A DNA stretch of 64,000 nt from Anthoceros angustus (taxonomy: Eukaryota; Streptophyta; Anthocerotopsida; Anthocerotales; Anthocerotaceae), in the NCBI GenBank assembly GCA_010909165.1, contig VJWM01000253.1:62001-126000 (forward strand), written 5' to 3'. Position 1 is the stretch's first letter; each line of letters opens with the position of its first letter. Of the stretch, positions 1 to 12,606 are shown one piece after another. The translations under genes were made by a program, and so were the position numbers. A model generated the notes under the pieces. That model saw only the letters and a list, made by a program, of their open reading frames with translations, searched no databases and had not been told where the DNA came from.

Positions 1-1036
1 CAACTTTGCCAAGGTGTGGTGGGCATATGAGCCCTCGGCGATTGAGGTCTTCAAAGAATCCCAATCTCAGGCGCACTTGCCCGTAAGTTATTGTACCGCT
101 GGGCATGCCCCTCGGCGGGAAAATTCGCAATCGATCACGGTGTCCTCCAGTTAGCATGAGACACATGCTCAAAGTGCGCACAAATGCCTCCGGCGTCGTC
201 GCCCTTCTTCTTCTCCCAAACTTGACATATTGTTGCCATTGTGAGGTTGAGGCAAACCTCCTCCCCTCATGTTACTTGACATTGTACTGGAATTCAAGTT
301 ACCTCCTCACATGGCGGTCGCCCGATCAACCAGCGTTCCCTGGCGGGATGTACAAAGTCTCGAACCACGGCCTGGGTGAGGTGTCCCCTCGGACGCGTCC
401 ACCAAGGTAGTAAGTCGTAATCCGGTCAAGACTAGGCGCAAGATCTTGACCACACTTGGAATTACGCACTACTCATCGTCCTCCCCTCCTCTTCTTCCTC
501 GAAGATGAGCTAGATCCCACGGCTCACAGGGGTTCCCAATGTTGAGAAGGCCCAGCTTCCACAAATGAAGCTCTTAAATTCAACCGTATCCTCGTTCATG
601 CACCTCTTCTTCCGTTTGCCTTGCACCAATTCTTCCTCGACAACCTCCTTTCTTTGCTATCCGTGACCTCGTCGCCCTCTTCTTCACTAAGCAACCTCCT
701 CCTCTTCTTCGCTCACAGCGCCCTTGCAAGCAAGCGCCAGCGGCTTCTTCCTCAATTGCGTGCCTCTTCTTCCTCTTGAATTCGGCGTCTTTGCGGTTGC
801 GGCACTTTCTTCGTCGTTCCTCCTTGCTTTAGATCTCTCAGCGGTGAGGCGATCTCCCCGTTCGCTTATCCCCTTCCTCCTGCTGGGCGCTGCAGCCATC
901 CTCATGACCCTTCACGGTATCAATATGGAAACCCCCACGTGCCTCCATCACGTGGGAGAGTTCACCAACAACAATCAACTACAGAGATGGGTTTCCCCAC
1001 ACGCATCTATCAAGGCACAAGATCCGGCAACGGCGC
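1..1036. other. No supported gene; decayed repeat DNA
   Basis: I see no convincing coding region. The plus strand is strongly C/T-rich, like the rest of the first 13 kb. The motif TGTGGTGGGC at 16-25 recurs at 1042-1051 next to the primer-binding-site match, so two related element edges about 1 kb apart are possible. Confidence 0.5.
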
Positions 1037-1038
1037 CA
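1024..1038 (-). other. tRNA-Asp-type primer binding site (LTR retrotransposon)
   Basis: Read on the minus strand, this is TGGCGCCGTTGCCGG, a 15-base exact complement of the 3' end of plant tRNA-Asp including the CCA tail. That is the usual primer site of many plant Ty3/gypsy (Athila-like) elements. It implies an LTR ending just above 1040 and an internal region running toward lower coordinates and out of the window. The retroelement assignment is inference, since no polymerase domain is visible beside it. Confidence 0.55.
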
Positions 1039-1810
1039 AAATGTGGTGGGCGGATCCGGGGCTTAGGATTCCCACCTGGCCACACTTATCACTTGTCGTT
1101 TTCGTCGTTGGGTTTCGTCCCATGAGACTTGTGGAGCGGTCGGATCTTGAAATCGTCGCTACCTCACTACACTACCTCGGCCTTCTAAACAAGCAGGCGC
1201 CCTCTCGCTCCTCTCTGGCTACACGCTCCTTTGCCCGTAAATTCACCACGCCTCTACCTCGACACCCTCTTGTAGGTCCACACCCCCGTGGTCGGATCAC
1301 GCGTAGGGACCCCCTCGTTGCAGCGACTTCACCACCCGTGATCTTCCACTATTCCTTTCCATCCTTCCCACAATTGGCACATCCTCAACCACCAACTCGG
1401 CGGCGGCCACGCCACTCCGCCTTTGCTCGGTGAATCACCACTCCACGGACCTACAACGACATCCTACGGATGTAGGGCCACCCTCTGGCGGTAGGTCCAC
1501 CGTCTCGCACATAGGGACCCCCTACGGTAGGCGCGACTTCTCCACCCGTGATTTTGAGACCTTAGCCCGGCTTCCGGTCTCGGTTTGGTGCGGTTGGGAC
1601 CCTCCCTTAGGCTCGACTTGGGCCTTCTTCTTACTCTAATCTCTACCTACTCCTCTACTCAACATTCGACTCCACATTCTCCTCAACTCACCTCAACTCA
1701 ACTCCTCATCCTCCTAATCTAACCTTACTTCAAGCTCAGCTAGCTCGCCCTTAGCTGGCTGCACAGGGTGCCTACATAACAAGTTCTTCCTTGGGCGGTT
1801 GCTGTGAGTT
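1037..1810. repeat. LTR-like repeat, left arm (inverted relative of 21.0-21.6 kb)
   Basis: This segment is similar, in reverse complement, to 20999-21600. Shared blocks include the 20-base string around 1115-1136 containing TTTCGTCCCATGAGACTTG (reverse complement at 21477-21497 and again at 21960-21981), the GGCCACACTTATC block near 1080, and the CAACTCAACTC-rich stretch near 1690 followed by AAGTTCTTCCTTGGGC near 1785. The most likely reading is old LTR sequence of one family in opposite orientations. Confidence 0.6.
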
Positions 1811-3270
1811 TGCAGACGTGAGAACCTCCGAGTCTTTCCTGTAGTCTACCCTCAAGCCGAGTTCCTTGGGCATCGCCACACACCCAAAGCAAAGCAATTT
1901 CACCAACCATTCACAGGGAGCAACTGCGGGCGCGCAAGGGCAGCTCTCCACTCCGACATGAAACTCCCTCTCTACGGGCCTTCGTTAGCTTGCGGCCGAA
2001 CTTCCTTCACAAGGAGCAAAGGACTCGCGGTGGGAGGCGCAAGACGATAATTTTACTTCACAAGCTCCCTCCTTTTGTAGGAGGTCCTCACATCTGACCT
2101 CCACAGCGCGCCCTCACAGCCGCCTCACTCCTTATTTTAGTGTATCCTACCGATTTAAGTTCGACATCCAAGCATCTTGGGTGAAATTCTATTCTAGCAA
2201 ATTCTACCTATGTGAGCCTTAATGGCTCTGTCAACATTCCTATCCAGCTAGTCAACACACCCTCTTGGGTTGACAAGCATTAATACTGTCCTCCCTAAAG
2301 AAAAGTCTTCCCCTAAGCAATGAGCCACGCTCCAAGCTACCACCACCCTCTTCAATTACCTCTAGATGCGTCGCCGGTGATCCCTACGGATGTGGGGCCA
2401 CCCTCTACACCTCCTACGGACGTGGGGTCACTTCTTATGGCCCTACCGCCTCCACGCTCTCCTTTGCAAGAAGGTCTCCCGTGGCGGATCTTGCTCCATG
2501 CCTTCCTCTTCCTCCTCCGAGTCATCCTCACGGCTTGCTCATTCATTTCTTCCCATTCGACTCATCGACTCCACCGTCTCGCTTGGGTCACAAGGTCCAT
2601 GACCTTCAAACCTTCGCTTCTAGCATCCTTCTATCATCAACGTGGGGGTGCCAACCTCTCCCTCAAAGCTCTACCAGATCAGCCTTGATTCTAGCTTGGT
2701 CTATTGGCGAATTAACTTTGTAGGTTGCGATATTTGTTCTTCAAGTCTTCCAAGTCTGCGGGCCACTCGCCCGTCCACACTTCTCTTGCAAAGCCTCCCT
2801 TTCCTAAGCCCCACTTGTATGGACATAGCATGATACTTCTCCTCCGCATCGTGGCGCCTCAACATCCTCTTTTGCAAGGTATGATCGGCTCGAACCTTCT
2901 CTTACGCACAACCAGAAGCGGCGTACCATGTCCTCGGCTTTCTTGCGACTCTCTTCCTCTTGCGAGGCCCTACGATTAGCTTCTCTCACAGCCCCTTGGC
3001 TTCTTCTAACTCCGCTTGGAGGTCCATGACTCTTGTAGGGTCTCCTTCTCCTTCTCAATTCTCCTACCTCGAGGTCCTTGCCATTTAATAACTCATCCTT
3101 AGTCTCCGAGGCTCTGACCTCCTTTACATCCTTCTTGGCCATCGCCATAGCACACCAATTGTTGGACTTGTTCTCTCATCCTCTCTTCTCCAAGACCCAT
3201 CCTTCCTTCTCCTTAGCGTGTCACCATAATGCCATCCAACTCTTGCACCATCTCTTGATGCCTCAACCTT
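1811..3270. other. Gene-free decayed repeat with a coiled-coil reading frame on minus
   Basis: No intact gene is visible. A minus-strand open stretch at 2804-3148 (114 codons) is rich in Lys, Arg and Glu (SQEEESRKKAEDMVRRF) and resembles the coiled-coil part of the gag-like frames further right, so it is probably the downstream end of gag-like copy A. The rest is C/T-rich with recurrent CCTACGGATGTGGGG-like words. Confidence 0.4.
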
Positions 3271-3276
3271 GACTCC

Positions 3277-6006
3277 CTCAAGCTCCCATGTAAGTCGCCT
3301 TTCTCTTTCGTAAGCCTACCTACACTTGACTCTAGCTCTAAAATCCTAGTTTGAGCTGCCCTTAATTCTTACGTATCCACGTTCCCTCTTGGCCCCAACA
3401 CCCCTAAAGGTACCTAGTTCTACTCCTTCCGGCTGATTTATGAGGTAGCCCCACTTAGGAGGTAGCTACAACATGGGCAAGCCTCCTCTCATCCAAGTTC
3501 CTTGCTATCCCACACATCGCCACACCTCTCCCAAAGTGTCCAAGTCGCCACGGATGTTTGAGACATCCATGGGTCGTTCAATTCAAAACCATGTCACCCC
3601 TAGCTCCATTCTGGCTCATGTGAGCGCCTCCTTGTTTGGGCCCCTCCATAGGCCTATCCATAGGCCTATCCATCATGTGCCACTCCACTAGAGCAGCCCC
3701 TCGCCTATAGGTAGGGACACTTGCACCCCTCACTACCTCGGGTGCCACACCGTCGTGGGGACTCGACCCTCGCTCACTCCCTCGGTGGGGGTGCCTCACC
3801 CCTACCGTCATCGATGCTGCCCCTACGTAGGGACAGCGGTGGGCCTCCTGCAGCCCATGGGTTATGCTAGCCCTTCCTACTTGCCCAAGTTCCTTGCTGG
3901 TTTCTCCTTCTCTTCCTCCCATACCGGCTCTTCTTGCGGCTTCCTCCGCAATGGAAGCCGCCTTGACTCTCTCCACGAGGCTTCTTCGCTCTCCACCGCC
4001 GTAGGAGTGGATCCAACTCACCGCCTCCTACCACCTTCTTCCCGATGCTCTTGAATGAACTTCTTCTCCTCCTTCACTGCGTGGGGACACCGTAGTAGGC
4101 TCCTCCATTGCTTTCCTCTTCTTCCCGTCTCTTGTTGAGGGGACTTCTCTCACGGGCTTAGGGACTCCTGCATCCAATGATACCACTTGGAAATCCATCT
4201 TGGAAAATTCCAATTCACCTGGCTTCAATAATCCTTGGAGCTCATAAATATGAATCAGGTAGGTGGAGAGGTATGTATTTCTGCGTGCTCTTGGATTCCT
4301 CGCATTGGGTATAAGCAACCTTCCGCGATGTGCAGTATAAACATCATACATTACCATTCCCCAATCTGGGGTAGCCCCCCTAGACAACCTCCAGATGAAA
4401 TATAACTGCGCATCACTAAGATATGTCTTCCGTTGCGCACTCACCAATCAAGGAGAATCTTAGCAAATGTTCTCCATTTCTCTTCCTTGAGTTCTTGATT
4501 GCACCAACCACCTTTCTCCCTAGACTTATGCAGCGTTGTAACATGTCCATAGCTTTCTCAAGTAGCTCATGACACTTCCGATTCTCCTTTTCTCTTCCCC
4601 TTCTCCTCAACCTTCCTTTCAAGCTCCATAATCGCAATCCCTCAAGCTCCCATGTAAGTCGCCTTTCTCTTGATAAGCCTACCTACACTTGACTCTAGCT
4701 CTAAAATCCTAGTTTGAGCTGCCCTTAATTCTTCTATCCACGTTCCCTCTTGAGGCGGCCCCAACACCCCTAAAGGTACCTAGTTCTACTCCTTCCGGAT
4801 TTATGAGGTAGCCCCACTTAGGAGGTAGCTACAACATGGGCAAGCCTCCTCTCATCCAAGTTCCTTGCTATCACACATCGCCACACCTCTCCCAAAGTGT
4901 CCAAGTCGCCACGGATGTTTGAGACATCCATGGGTCGTTCCAATTCCAAAACCATGTCACCCCCTAGCTCCATTCTCTGGCTCATGTGAACGCCTCCTTC
5001 GCTGGGCCCCTCCATAGGCCTATCCATAGGCCTATCCATCGCGGCTGCCACTCCACTAGGAACAGCCCCTACGCCTATAGGTAGGGACACTTGCACCCCC
5101 CTCACTACATCGGGTGCCACACCCGTCGTAGGGGACTCGACCCTACGCTCACTCCCTGATGGTGCCTCACCCTCGTCATCCGATGCTGCCCCTGGTAGGG
5201 ACAGCGGTGGGCCTCTGGCCCCATGGGTTATGCCAGCCCTTCCTACTTGCCCAAGTTCCGCCGACTGGCTGGTTTCTCCTTCTCTTCCTCCCATACCAGC
5301 TCTTCTTGCAGCTTCCTCCGCAATGGAAGCCGCCTTGACTCTCTCCACGAGAGCTTCTTCGCTCTCCACCGCCGTAGGGAGTGGATCCAACTCACCGCTT
5401 CCTACCACCTTCTTCCCCGATGCTCTCGCTGAATGAACTTCTTCTCCTCCTTCACCTGCGTGGGACACCGTAGTAGGCTCCTCCATTGCTTTCCTCTTCT
5501 TCCCGTCTCTTGTTGAGGGGACTTCTCTCACGGGCTTAGGGACTCCTGCATCCAATGATACCACTTGGAAATCCATCTTGGAAAATTCAATTCACACGCT
5601 TCAATAATCCTTGGAGCTCATAAATATAGAATCGGTAGGTGGAGAGGTATGTATTTCTCGTGCTCTTGGATTCCTCGCATTGGGTATAAGCAACCTTCAG
5701 CGGTGTGCGGTATAAACATCATACATTACCATTCCCCAATGCGGGTAGCCCCTAGACAACCTCCGGATGAAATATAAGCTGCGCATCACTAAGATATGTC
5801 TTCCGTTGCTCACCAATCAAGGAGAATCTTAGCAAATGTTCTCCATTTCTCTTCCTTGAGTTCTTGATTGCACCAACCACCTTTCTCCCTAGACTTATGC
5901 AGCGTTGTAACATGTCCATAGCTTTCTCAAGTAGCTCATGACACTTCCGATTCTCCTTTTCTCTTCCCCTTCTCCTCAACCTTCCTTTCAAGCTCCATAA
6001 TCGCAA
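3277..6006. repeat. Tandem duplication, two units of about 1.36 kb
   Basis: Unit 1 (about 3277-4636) and unit 2 (about 4637-6006) are highly similar along their whole length, with many 1-5 base indels scattered through. Both begin at the words CTCAAGCTCCCATGTAAG and end in GCTCCATAATCGCAATC. The duplication lies inside gag-like copy A. Indels are dense, yet the minus-strand frame of unit 2 is open over 252 codons (4818-5576), so unit 2 may be closer to the ancestral sequence. Confidence 0.85.
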
Positions 6007-6265
6007 TCCCCTCCCAGGCCTCCTCATTTGGTCTTCCATACAGCCGGATGTGTTGGGCTGTCCGGCCTGCAGATCGATCCTTGCATCCCTATTTTCCAAT
6101 CCTCCGGTTCTGCCGTGGCATAGTGAAGTTTATGAAGCACTCCTCTATCATCTCCAAGTTGACATAGGCCCGATGGCGGCCATACACCCATTACAATTGC
6201 GTTGGGTTCTCCGGCAAGCTCGCTGCTACCAAGTGCCTAGCCTCCACATGCGGGGAAGCAATTAA
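3578..6265 (-). pseudogene. gag-like retroelement protein, copy A (broken, duplicated)
   Basis: Minus-strand reading frames run from about 6265 down. They begin with a WVYGRHRAYVNLEMIEECF segment (6120-6200), continue with a Lys/Arg-rich helix LRRRGREKENRKCHELLEKA near 6000-5900, then a YLSDAQL / TPDWGMVMYDVYTAHRGRLL block, and end in a low-complexity Glu/Gly/Pro-rich tail with PMDRPMDRPMEGP repeats (4818-5576). The same order of blocks appears in copy B, so this was once a real protein. I infer a gag-like or transposon-encoded structural protein from context; no known domain is firmly identified. Frameshifts, an in-frame stop just before WVYGR, and the tandem duplication of the 3' half make it a pseudogene. 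Confidence 0.55.
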
Positions 6266-7767
6266 ATTGCATCTGTACCTCTTCTCCACGGCTCCCTAGC
6301 AACCAATTTGCCCTTCTTAGGTGCGGGCGCTTTCACCATCTTGCACCTTCAAAATAACTACCAAACAATACAAGCTTGGGCACGCCCGTGCTCGTTTCCA
6401 CCTAGTTGCCACCTCGGTGCCTACACACAATTGTGAGATTTCTTCACTCGCCACACAAGATCCACCAAGTGAGCAACTTCAGCCCCTTCTCCACTTACTT
6501 CCTCTTCACTCCACGGTCCCACCTAGCTCAAACTTGGTGTCCTCACAACATACACCTCCTTACGCCCAAATCCCTCACTTGCAAGGTTGGACACACACAA
6601 AAATCAGCGCCCTTGCTCTCTTCACGGTCGTGCTTCAAATCCCTTCACACACAACCCCTTACACGCACACCTCCTTCTCCTTGCACACACACGGCACGCG
6701 TTCCACCAAGTCCTTGCTCTAGCTTTCCGTGCATGCCCAAGCTCTTCTTCGCGATTCCTCCACGGACTTCCTAGGTGCCACTCCCTACACACCCGCTTGC
6801 ATGGCCCTTTGGTTGTGACAAAACTCTTGATATAGGCCGTTGATTCCTTGCGGTGGCACTATTTCCAGATCCTCGATTTAGTAGCCCTACTTGTTATAAA
6901 CACCCTACACTACACCTTGTATTTATGGATTATTATTCCTAATATACCCTATTTATCCTCAACCTTGCATACTCTGACCCTTTTAACAACTTCCTTTTTA
7001 TCCTCAACCTTGCATATCTGACCCTTTTAACAACTTCCTAGGTTGAAACACGCCCTGTCTGACTTGCTTCCCAAGTATCCAAGTAGTAAGTGTCGGCCCC
7101 ATACTGCTGCCGTGGGAGACCTCACCACTCCCTACTGGGGAGACCTCTCATGACACTCTCATCCTACCTACCTATCCAACTGCAGTGTGGTGTCACCCCT
7201 CGTCTACTATGTAGGGTCACCTTGGTCACCCTACACTCTACTTCACCTCCCCTTCATACTACTTGCATCTCTCCCCTACTTGTGGGCCTACCTATCTATG
7301 TAGGGTCACCCTACCCTACATACTACCCTACGGTGTGTCCTACCCACATACATTCTAGGGACCCGACCTATCTATGGTCACCTTTGTCACCCTAGTCATG
7401 TGGTCACTTTTGTCACCCCTCTGCATGTGGGGTCACCTTTGTCACCCTCGCCTACTCTATGTAGGGTTGGCTTTTGACACCCTCGCCCGGCTATCACCCT
7501 ACATCTACCTTGTAGGATGCACCTCCCCTACGGTGGGGTGCCATGCCCACGTACCACCCCTACACCTCCTTGGCGTGGGGTGCACCACTCAAACCCTCTC
7601 CCGCCCATAATATAACAAAATTTAACACACAAAGGTGCCCCATCCCGGTCTTGATCCACCCCTAGGACGCTTAACTCTGAGTTCTTACATTCCATTGTCC
7701 AACACACCCAATTGGCTTGTGCATAACACTCATCAAGAATAAAATGAAGTTATCCCTCGGTGAACTT
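6266..7767. other. Gene-free; low-complexity GTAGGGTCACC-rich stretch
   Basis: I see no gene here. At 6955-7041 a block of about 50 bases (TATCCTCAACCTTGCATA...TTTTAACAACTTCCT) is directly duplicated. From about 7090 to 7600 the sequence is built from repeated words such as CTACGGTGGGGTG, TGTAGGGTCACC and TTTGTCACCCT, a degenerate simple-sequence array. Confidence 0.5.
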
Positions 7768-10700
7768 CTCACGCCTCCACAACATCTCGTACCAACCCTC
7801 CTTGCTATCCATGTCTCCTCGCGGTCATCACGGCCTCCTTCACGTTCATTTGCATTGCGCAAATTCGCGTCGTGATGCACACCCGTCAGTGATCTCTTCT
7901 TGCACTCACTTGAGTCGAGCTTCCACCAAGAAATACCCAGCAATTCCTTTGGCACTTTTCGAGTTCGTCTTGATCCAAGTTTTGTCAACTCCAACCAAAA
8001 AAATGAATGGCCCAAAGTTTTGCATTTCACACCATACCATAGAGCATCTTTAAAAGTCTTCTTCCCCAATTGTCAGCCGATGCCTAACTTCTCCGGGCCT
8101 TCTTTGCGTGGCTCTCCTCCAGCCTGGCTCCTCCCCTGTCAGGTAGAGAACTTCTCACCCCTCCCCTTCCTCGATGGGTGACGTCTTTGGTCTCCTCCGG
8201 TGGGGTTGTCTCTCCCACCACCTCAATTACTCCTCAGGGGTATACTACGGACCCCGGCTCCTTCATCCTTAGCGGCCTCCGGCGCTCCTCAAGCTCGCGC
8301 CCGCCACACGCCCTACCGGTAGTCGGCGACTACGGCGTGGTGTGTCTACGGTAACGGCGGACTACGTGGTGGTGGTCACCCTGGTAGGTTGACCCCGGAG
8401 GTGGGCTTTCCCCCTCCTTGCTCTGCGCCATCTTCCACCTTTGGCGCTCTGGCGCTCCCTCATCTCGACTCAGTTCCTCGGAGTCCATTTCGTGATGGCC
8501 TCATCAAAATCGGAGGCCTCTGGCTGCACTGCGGCTCCTTCATCCTCGGCCGGGCCTCGCGGCCCGGCTCTAGCCTCTCGCCCGGCTGCCCTACCCGGTG
8601 GCGGCGGCGTGGTGTGTCTACGGTCTGGCGGACTACGTGGTGGTGGTCACCTACCGGTAGGTTGACCCCGGAGGTGGGCTTTCCCCCTCCTTGCTCTGCG
8701 CCATCTTCCACCTTTGGCGCTCTGGCGCTCCTCATCTCGACTCCTCAGTTCCTCGAGTCCATTTCGTGATGGCCTCATCAAAATCGGAGGCCTCTGGCTG
8801 CACTTCGACTCCTTTGTCATCATCATGAGGACCCAATGTCCTCCTCTTGGCCAAGCGATCTCATTGTTGGCCTTCAAAATTCTATTGTGGAGGTGAGCCC
8901 CAAGCTATGATATTGCATTTGGAGATCATCAATCTCGTGGGCCACTCTCCATCTTCACACCTACCTTTGTAGGCGTCCCTTGAGGTGGTCAATTCCCCAC
9001 CTTGACATGGAGGTCACATTCTCCTCCCTCACTTCCTTGTGGTGGCCAATTTTGCACGAAGGGCATAATCGCCCAAAATCTTCGCTTCTCACTACCCATT
9101 CTATGCACCACCTTCTTGTGGCGCTCCTCTTGGAACCTCCTTTGTTCCAATTCGGCATTCTTGAGCAAGCCCTTCTCCTCCCTCACTTCCCTCGCTCTAA
9201 TTCTTGTTTTGATCTTGAGCCTTTAGCTCCGCTTCTCTTCCAAACTCCTTCTCAACTCTTCCTTCATGTCCGGATCTTGATGGCTTGGTAGCCATCACTC
9301 TTGGCGTCCAATTCTTTGGACGCTATCTTCTCCTTGAGCCTCTGTTTTGCCCTTTCGCTCTTGCTCTAATTGGGCAAAATGCTCCTCCATATACATCTCC
9401 ATGAATCCCGTTGGGTGGTTGCTCGGAATGGCTCTCTTGACTGCGACACCTTCCCTTCTAGGACTTTGCCCTCATCCATGAGGTCGCGTTGGAGCTTCTC
9501 TGACCTTTTCCGGTTTGGCTGCCTTTTCATCGGACTCCATGGCCTCCAATTGCCATTTGGTCCACCTTCCTCCGGCCATGTCTTGAGATTTCACTTCTTC
9601 TTGACATGCCCACAAGGAGGCTGTTTCTCTAGCCTTCAAATCCACACGGTGAGTGCTTCACAAGCACCCAATTCTCCTAGGGGTCCTAATTCCACCCCTT
9701 CTTTCTTCTTCTTGAAATCTCCAGCTCTCACGCCTCCACAACATCTCGTACCAACCCTCCTTGCTATCCATGTCTCCTCGCGGTCATCACGGCCTCCCCT
9801 TCACGTTCATTTGCAGCCTGCAAATTCCGCCCGTCGTGATGCACACCCGTGGTGATCTCTTCTTGCACTCACTTGAGTCGAGCTTCCACCAAGAAATACC
9901 CAGCAATTCCTTTGGCACTTTTCGAGTTCGTCTTGATCCAAGTTTTGTCAACTCCAACCAAAAATGAATGGCCCAAAGTTTTGCATTTCTGCATACCTAC
10001 CATAGAGCATCTTTAAAGTCTTCTTCCCAATTGTCGGATGTCTAACTTCTCGGGCCCCTTCTTTGCGCCTCTCACAGCTGGCTCTTCCCTTATCAGGTGG
10101 GCGGGGAACTTCTCACCCCTCCCCTTCCTCGTGGTGGACCGTCTTAGTCTCCTCACGGTGGGGTTGTCTCTCCCACCACCCCAACTCCTCCAGGGGTATA
10201 CTACGGACCCCCTCCTTCATCCTCGGCCGGGCCTCGCGGCCCGGCTCCTAACGATCTCGCGCGCACTGCCCTACCGGTGTCGCGGACTAGGCGTGGTGTG
10301 TCTACCAGTAGTGGCGGACTACGTGGTAGGTGGTCACCTGGTAGGTTGACCCCGGAGGAGGTGGGCTTTCCCCCTCCTTGCTCTGCGCCACCTTCTACCT
10401 TTGGCGCTCCCTCATCTCGACTCCTCAGTTCCTCGAGTCCATTTTTTGATGGCCTCATCAAAATCGGAGGCCTCTGGCTGCACTGCGGCTCCTTTATCAT
10501 CATGAGGACCCAATGTCCTCCTCTTGGCCAAGCAAGAGTTGGCCTTCAAAATTCTATTGTGGAGGTGGGCCCCAAGCTATGATATTGCATTTGGAGATCA
10601 TCAATCTCGTGGGCCACTCTCCATCTTCACACCTACCTTTGTAGGCGTCCCTTGAGGTGGTCAATTCCCCACCTTGACATGGAGGTCACATTCTCCTCCC

Positions 10701-11410
10701 CTTCACTTCCTTCTTGGTGGGGCCAATTTTGCACGAAGGGCATAATCCGCCCAAAATCTTCGCTTCCTCACTACCGGCACCACTTCTTGTGGTACTCCTC
10801 CTCTTGGAACCTCCTTTGTCCTTCAAGTTCGTTGAGCAAGCCCTTCTCCACTTGCCATCTTCGCTCTTGCTCTAATTCTTGTTGGTTTTGATTTAGCTCG
10901 GGCTTCTCTTCCAAACTAACTGATCTCAACTCTTCCTTCATGTCCGGATCTTGATGGCTTGGGTAGCCATCACACTGCTTTCTTCCATTCTTTGGACCGC
11001 TTCTCTTCTCCAAGCCTCTGTTTTGCCCTTTCGCTCTTGCTCTAATTGGGCAAAATGCTCCTCCATATACATCTCCATGAGTCTCGTTGGGTTGCTCGGA
11101 TGGCTCTTCTTGATTTGAGACAACCTCCCTCAAGACCTTCTCCTGCGGTCATCCATGAGGTCGCGTTGGAGCTTCTCCTGACCTTTTCGGCTTGGCTGCC
11201 TTTTCATCGGACTCCATGGCCTCCAATTGCCATTTGGTCCTGCCTTCCTCCGGCCATGTCTTGAGATTTCACTTCTTCTTGACATGCCCACAAGGAGGCA
11301 CTTTCTCTAGCCTTCAAATCCACACGGTGAGTGCTTCACAAGCACCAGCAATTCTCCTAGGGGTCCTAATTCCACCCCTTCTTTCTTCTTTGGAAATCTC
11401 CAGCTCTCAC
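7768..11410. repeat. Tandem duplication, units of about 1.96 and 1.68 kb
   Basis: The block starting TCTCACGCCTCCACAACATC at 7768 restarts at 9727. Unit 1 runs to 9726, where it ends in GAAATCTCCAGCTCTCAC, and unit 2 ends with the same words near 11410. Shared landmarks are ACTTTTCGAGTTCGTCTTGA (about 7950 and 9914), the GGTAGGTTGACCCCGGAGG block (8382 and 10340) and CTCCTCCATATACATCTCC (about 9381 and 11058). Unit 2 is shorter because it lacks the internal duplication of unit 1. Junction words at the unit ends suggest unequal exchange or replication slippage. Confidence 0.85.
8340..8800. repeat. Internal duplication of about 275 bp within unit 1
   Basis: The block from GGACTACGTGGTGGTGGTCACC through TGACCCCGGAGGTGGGCTTT to GGCCTCATCAAAATCGGAGG occurs twice, starting near 8356 and near 8630. 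The corresponding part of the second large unit (near 10316) has it once. Confidence 0.8.
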
Positions 11411-12606
11411 ACCTCGGGCCATCGCGCGGTGCGGGCCTTCACCGTCGCTCCATCCGCTCTCCCACAGCGCGGAAGATGGTGGCTTGGCCTTCGCGGCTTT
11501 CATTTCTCCTTCCCTTCCACTGCCCCGTAGGCTGTTTTGCTGGCGGCGTGGGGTGCAGCCTCTGGCGGTGCTCCCCCAGGTAGTCGCCTACCTACCATGG
11601 TGGTGCGCCTGATGGGCTGCCCACCCTTGGGTGGGCCTCCCTCGGGAGTAGCAGCCGGGGTGCCTCTCTCGTAGGCACAAAGGAGATGGTGGGGACTCCC
11701 CCACTCTCGGGCATCACCCCTCACATGGTCCTTCTCTCATAGACCACCATCGGCCTTCTTCGGCCGCTTCTTGCTCTTCTTCCCTTGCTTGCTCACTGTG
11801 GGAAAGGATTCCCACTCGGCAACTTTGTTGCCTCCAACCTTCTCCTCTTGCCTCTAGCATTTTTGTGGAGTCGACCTCCCACCGTCTTCGCAATGCAAAG
11901 GCAAAGGCCTTTCCAACCTCATGGAGATGGATGACCTCAAAGGGATGCCATGCATCTTCAAGCTCCTTGCTTGTGAGAGTCCCTCGGTTTCCCATAAATG
12001 CACCAAATAGGTGCTAAGATAGCAGGCCTTGGTCCTTCCTCATCCACGAATTTGGCTTGAGGAGCTTCTCTCGATGGTGTATGTACGCTTCATACATGAT
12101 AGTCCCCAATCCGGCTTGGCTCCCATGGAAATCTTCCACAAAATTGGAGGAAGTTGGTCTTTGAAATAAGAGTGCGTTGGTAATTTACCAACCCCAGCAC
12201 AATCTTTGCGAAGAGCCTCCACTTGACTCCTTGATGCTCTCGGTCTTCCAGCCATTCTTGGCGTGGGCCTTCACTCCTCCATCCATCATGTCGAGGAACT
12301 CTGCGGGATGTCGGAGGCTGTCCTCTTCCCCCATTCAACCTTTCGAGGAGAGCAATTCGAGCTTTCTTCCTCCGGTCTTCCATACACATCGAATACTTCT
12401 CACGGTCCAGCGAGGATCCGTTCTAGCATTCCTTTCCGGTGGCCGGCGCCCGATTGATGGAGGTTGATGTAACACTCCTCAATCAATTCCAAATTGGTGT
12501 AGGCCCATTGGCGGCCATACACCCATCCTAGTTGGATGTTCTCCTCCTCGCCCAGAAAATCAACCAAATCTAGGTTAAGGCCCGACCAAGTGAATTGGGG
12601 CATCAC
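10771..12606 (-). pseudogene. gag-like retroelement protein, copy B (broken)
   Basis: Minus-strand frames from 12606 downward repeat the block order of copy A: LGWVYGRQWAYTNLELIEECY (12400-12606), then KARIALLERLNGG, then an LWKISMGAKPDWG block (12040-12390), a Glu-rich helix (11714-11995) and a long coiled coil rich in Gln and Glu (10771-11133, NQNQQELEQERRWQVEKG). Frames change several times, so it is not functional as it stands. Similarity to copy A is clear at protein level but low at DNA level, so A and B diverged long before the recent tandem duplications. The coiled-coil part recurs at 8961-9186 in the duplicated unit. Function is unknown; retroelement origin is inferred from repetition and the nearby primer-site match. 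Confidence 0.5.
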
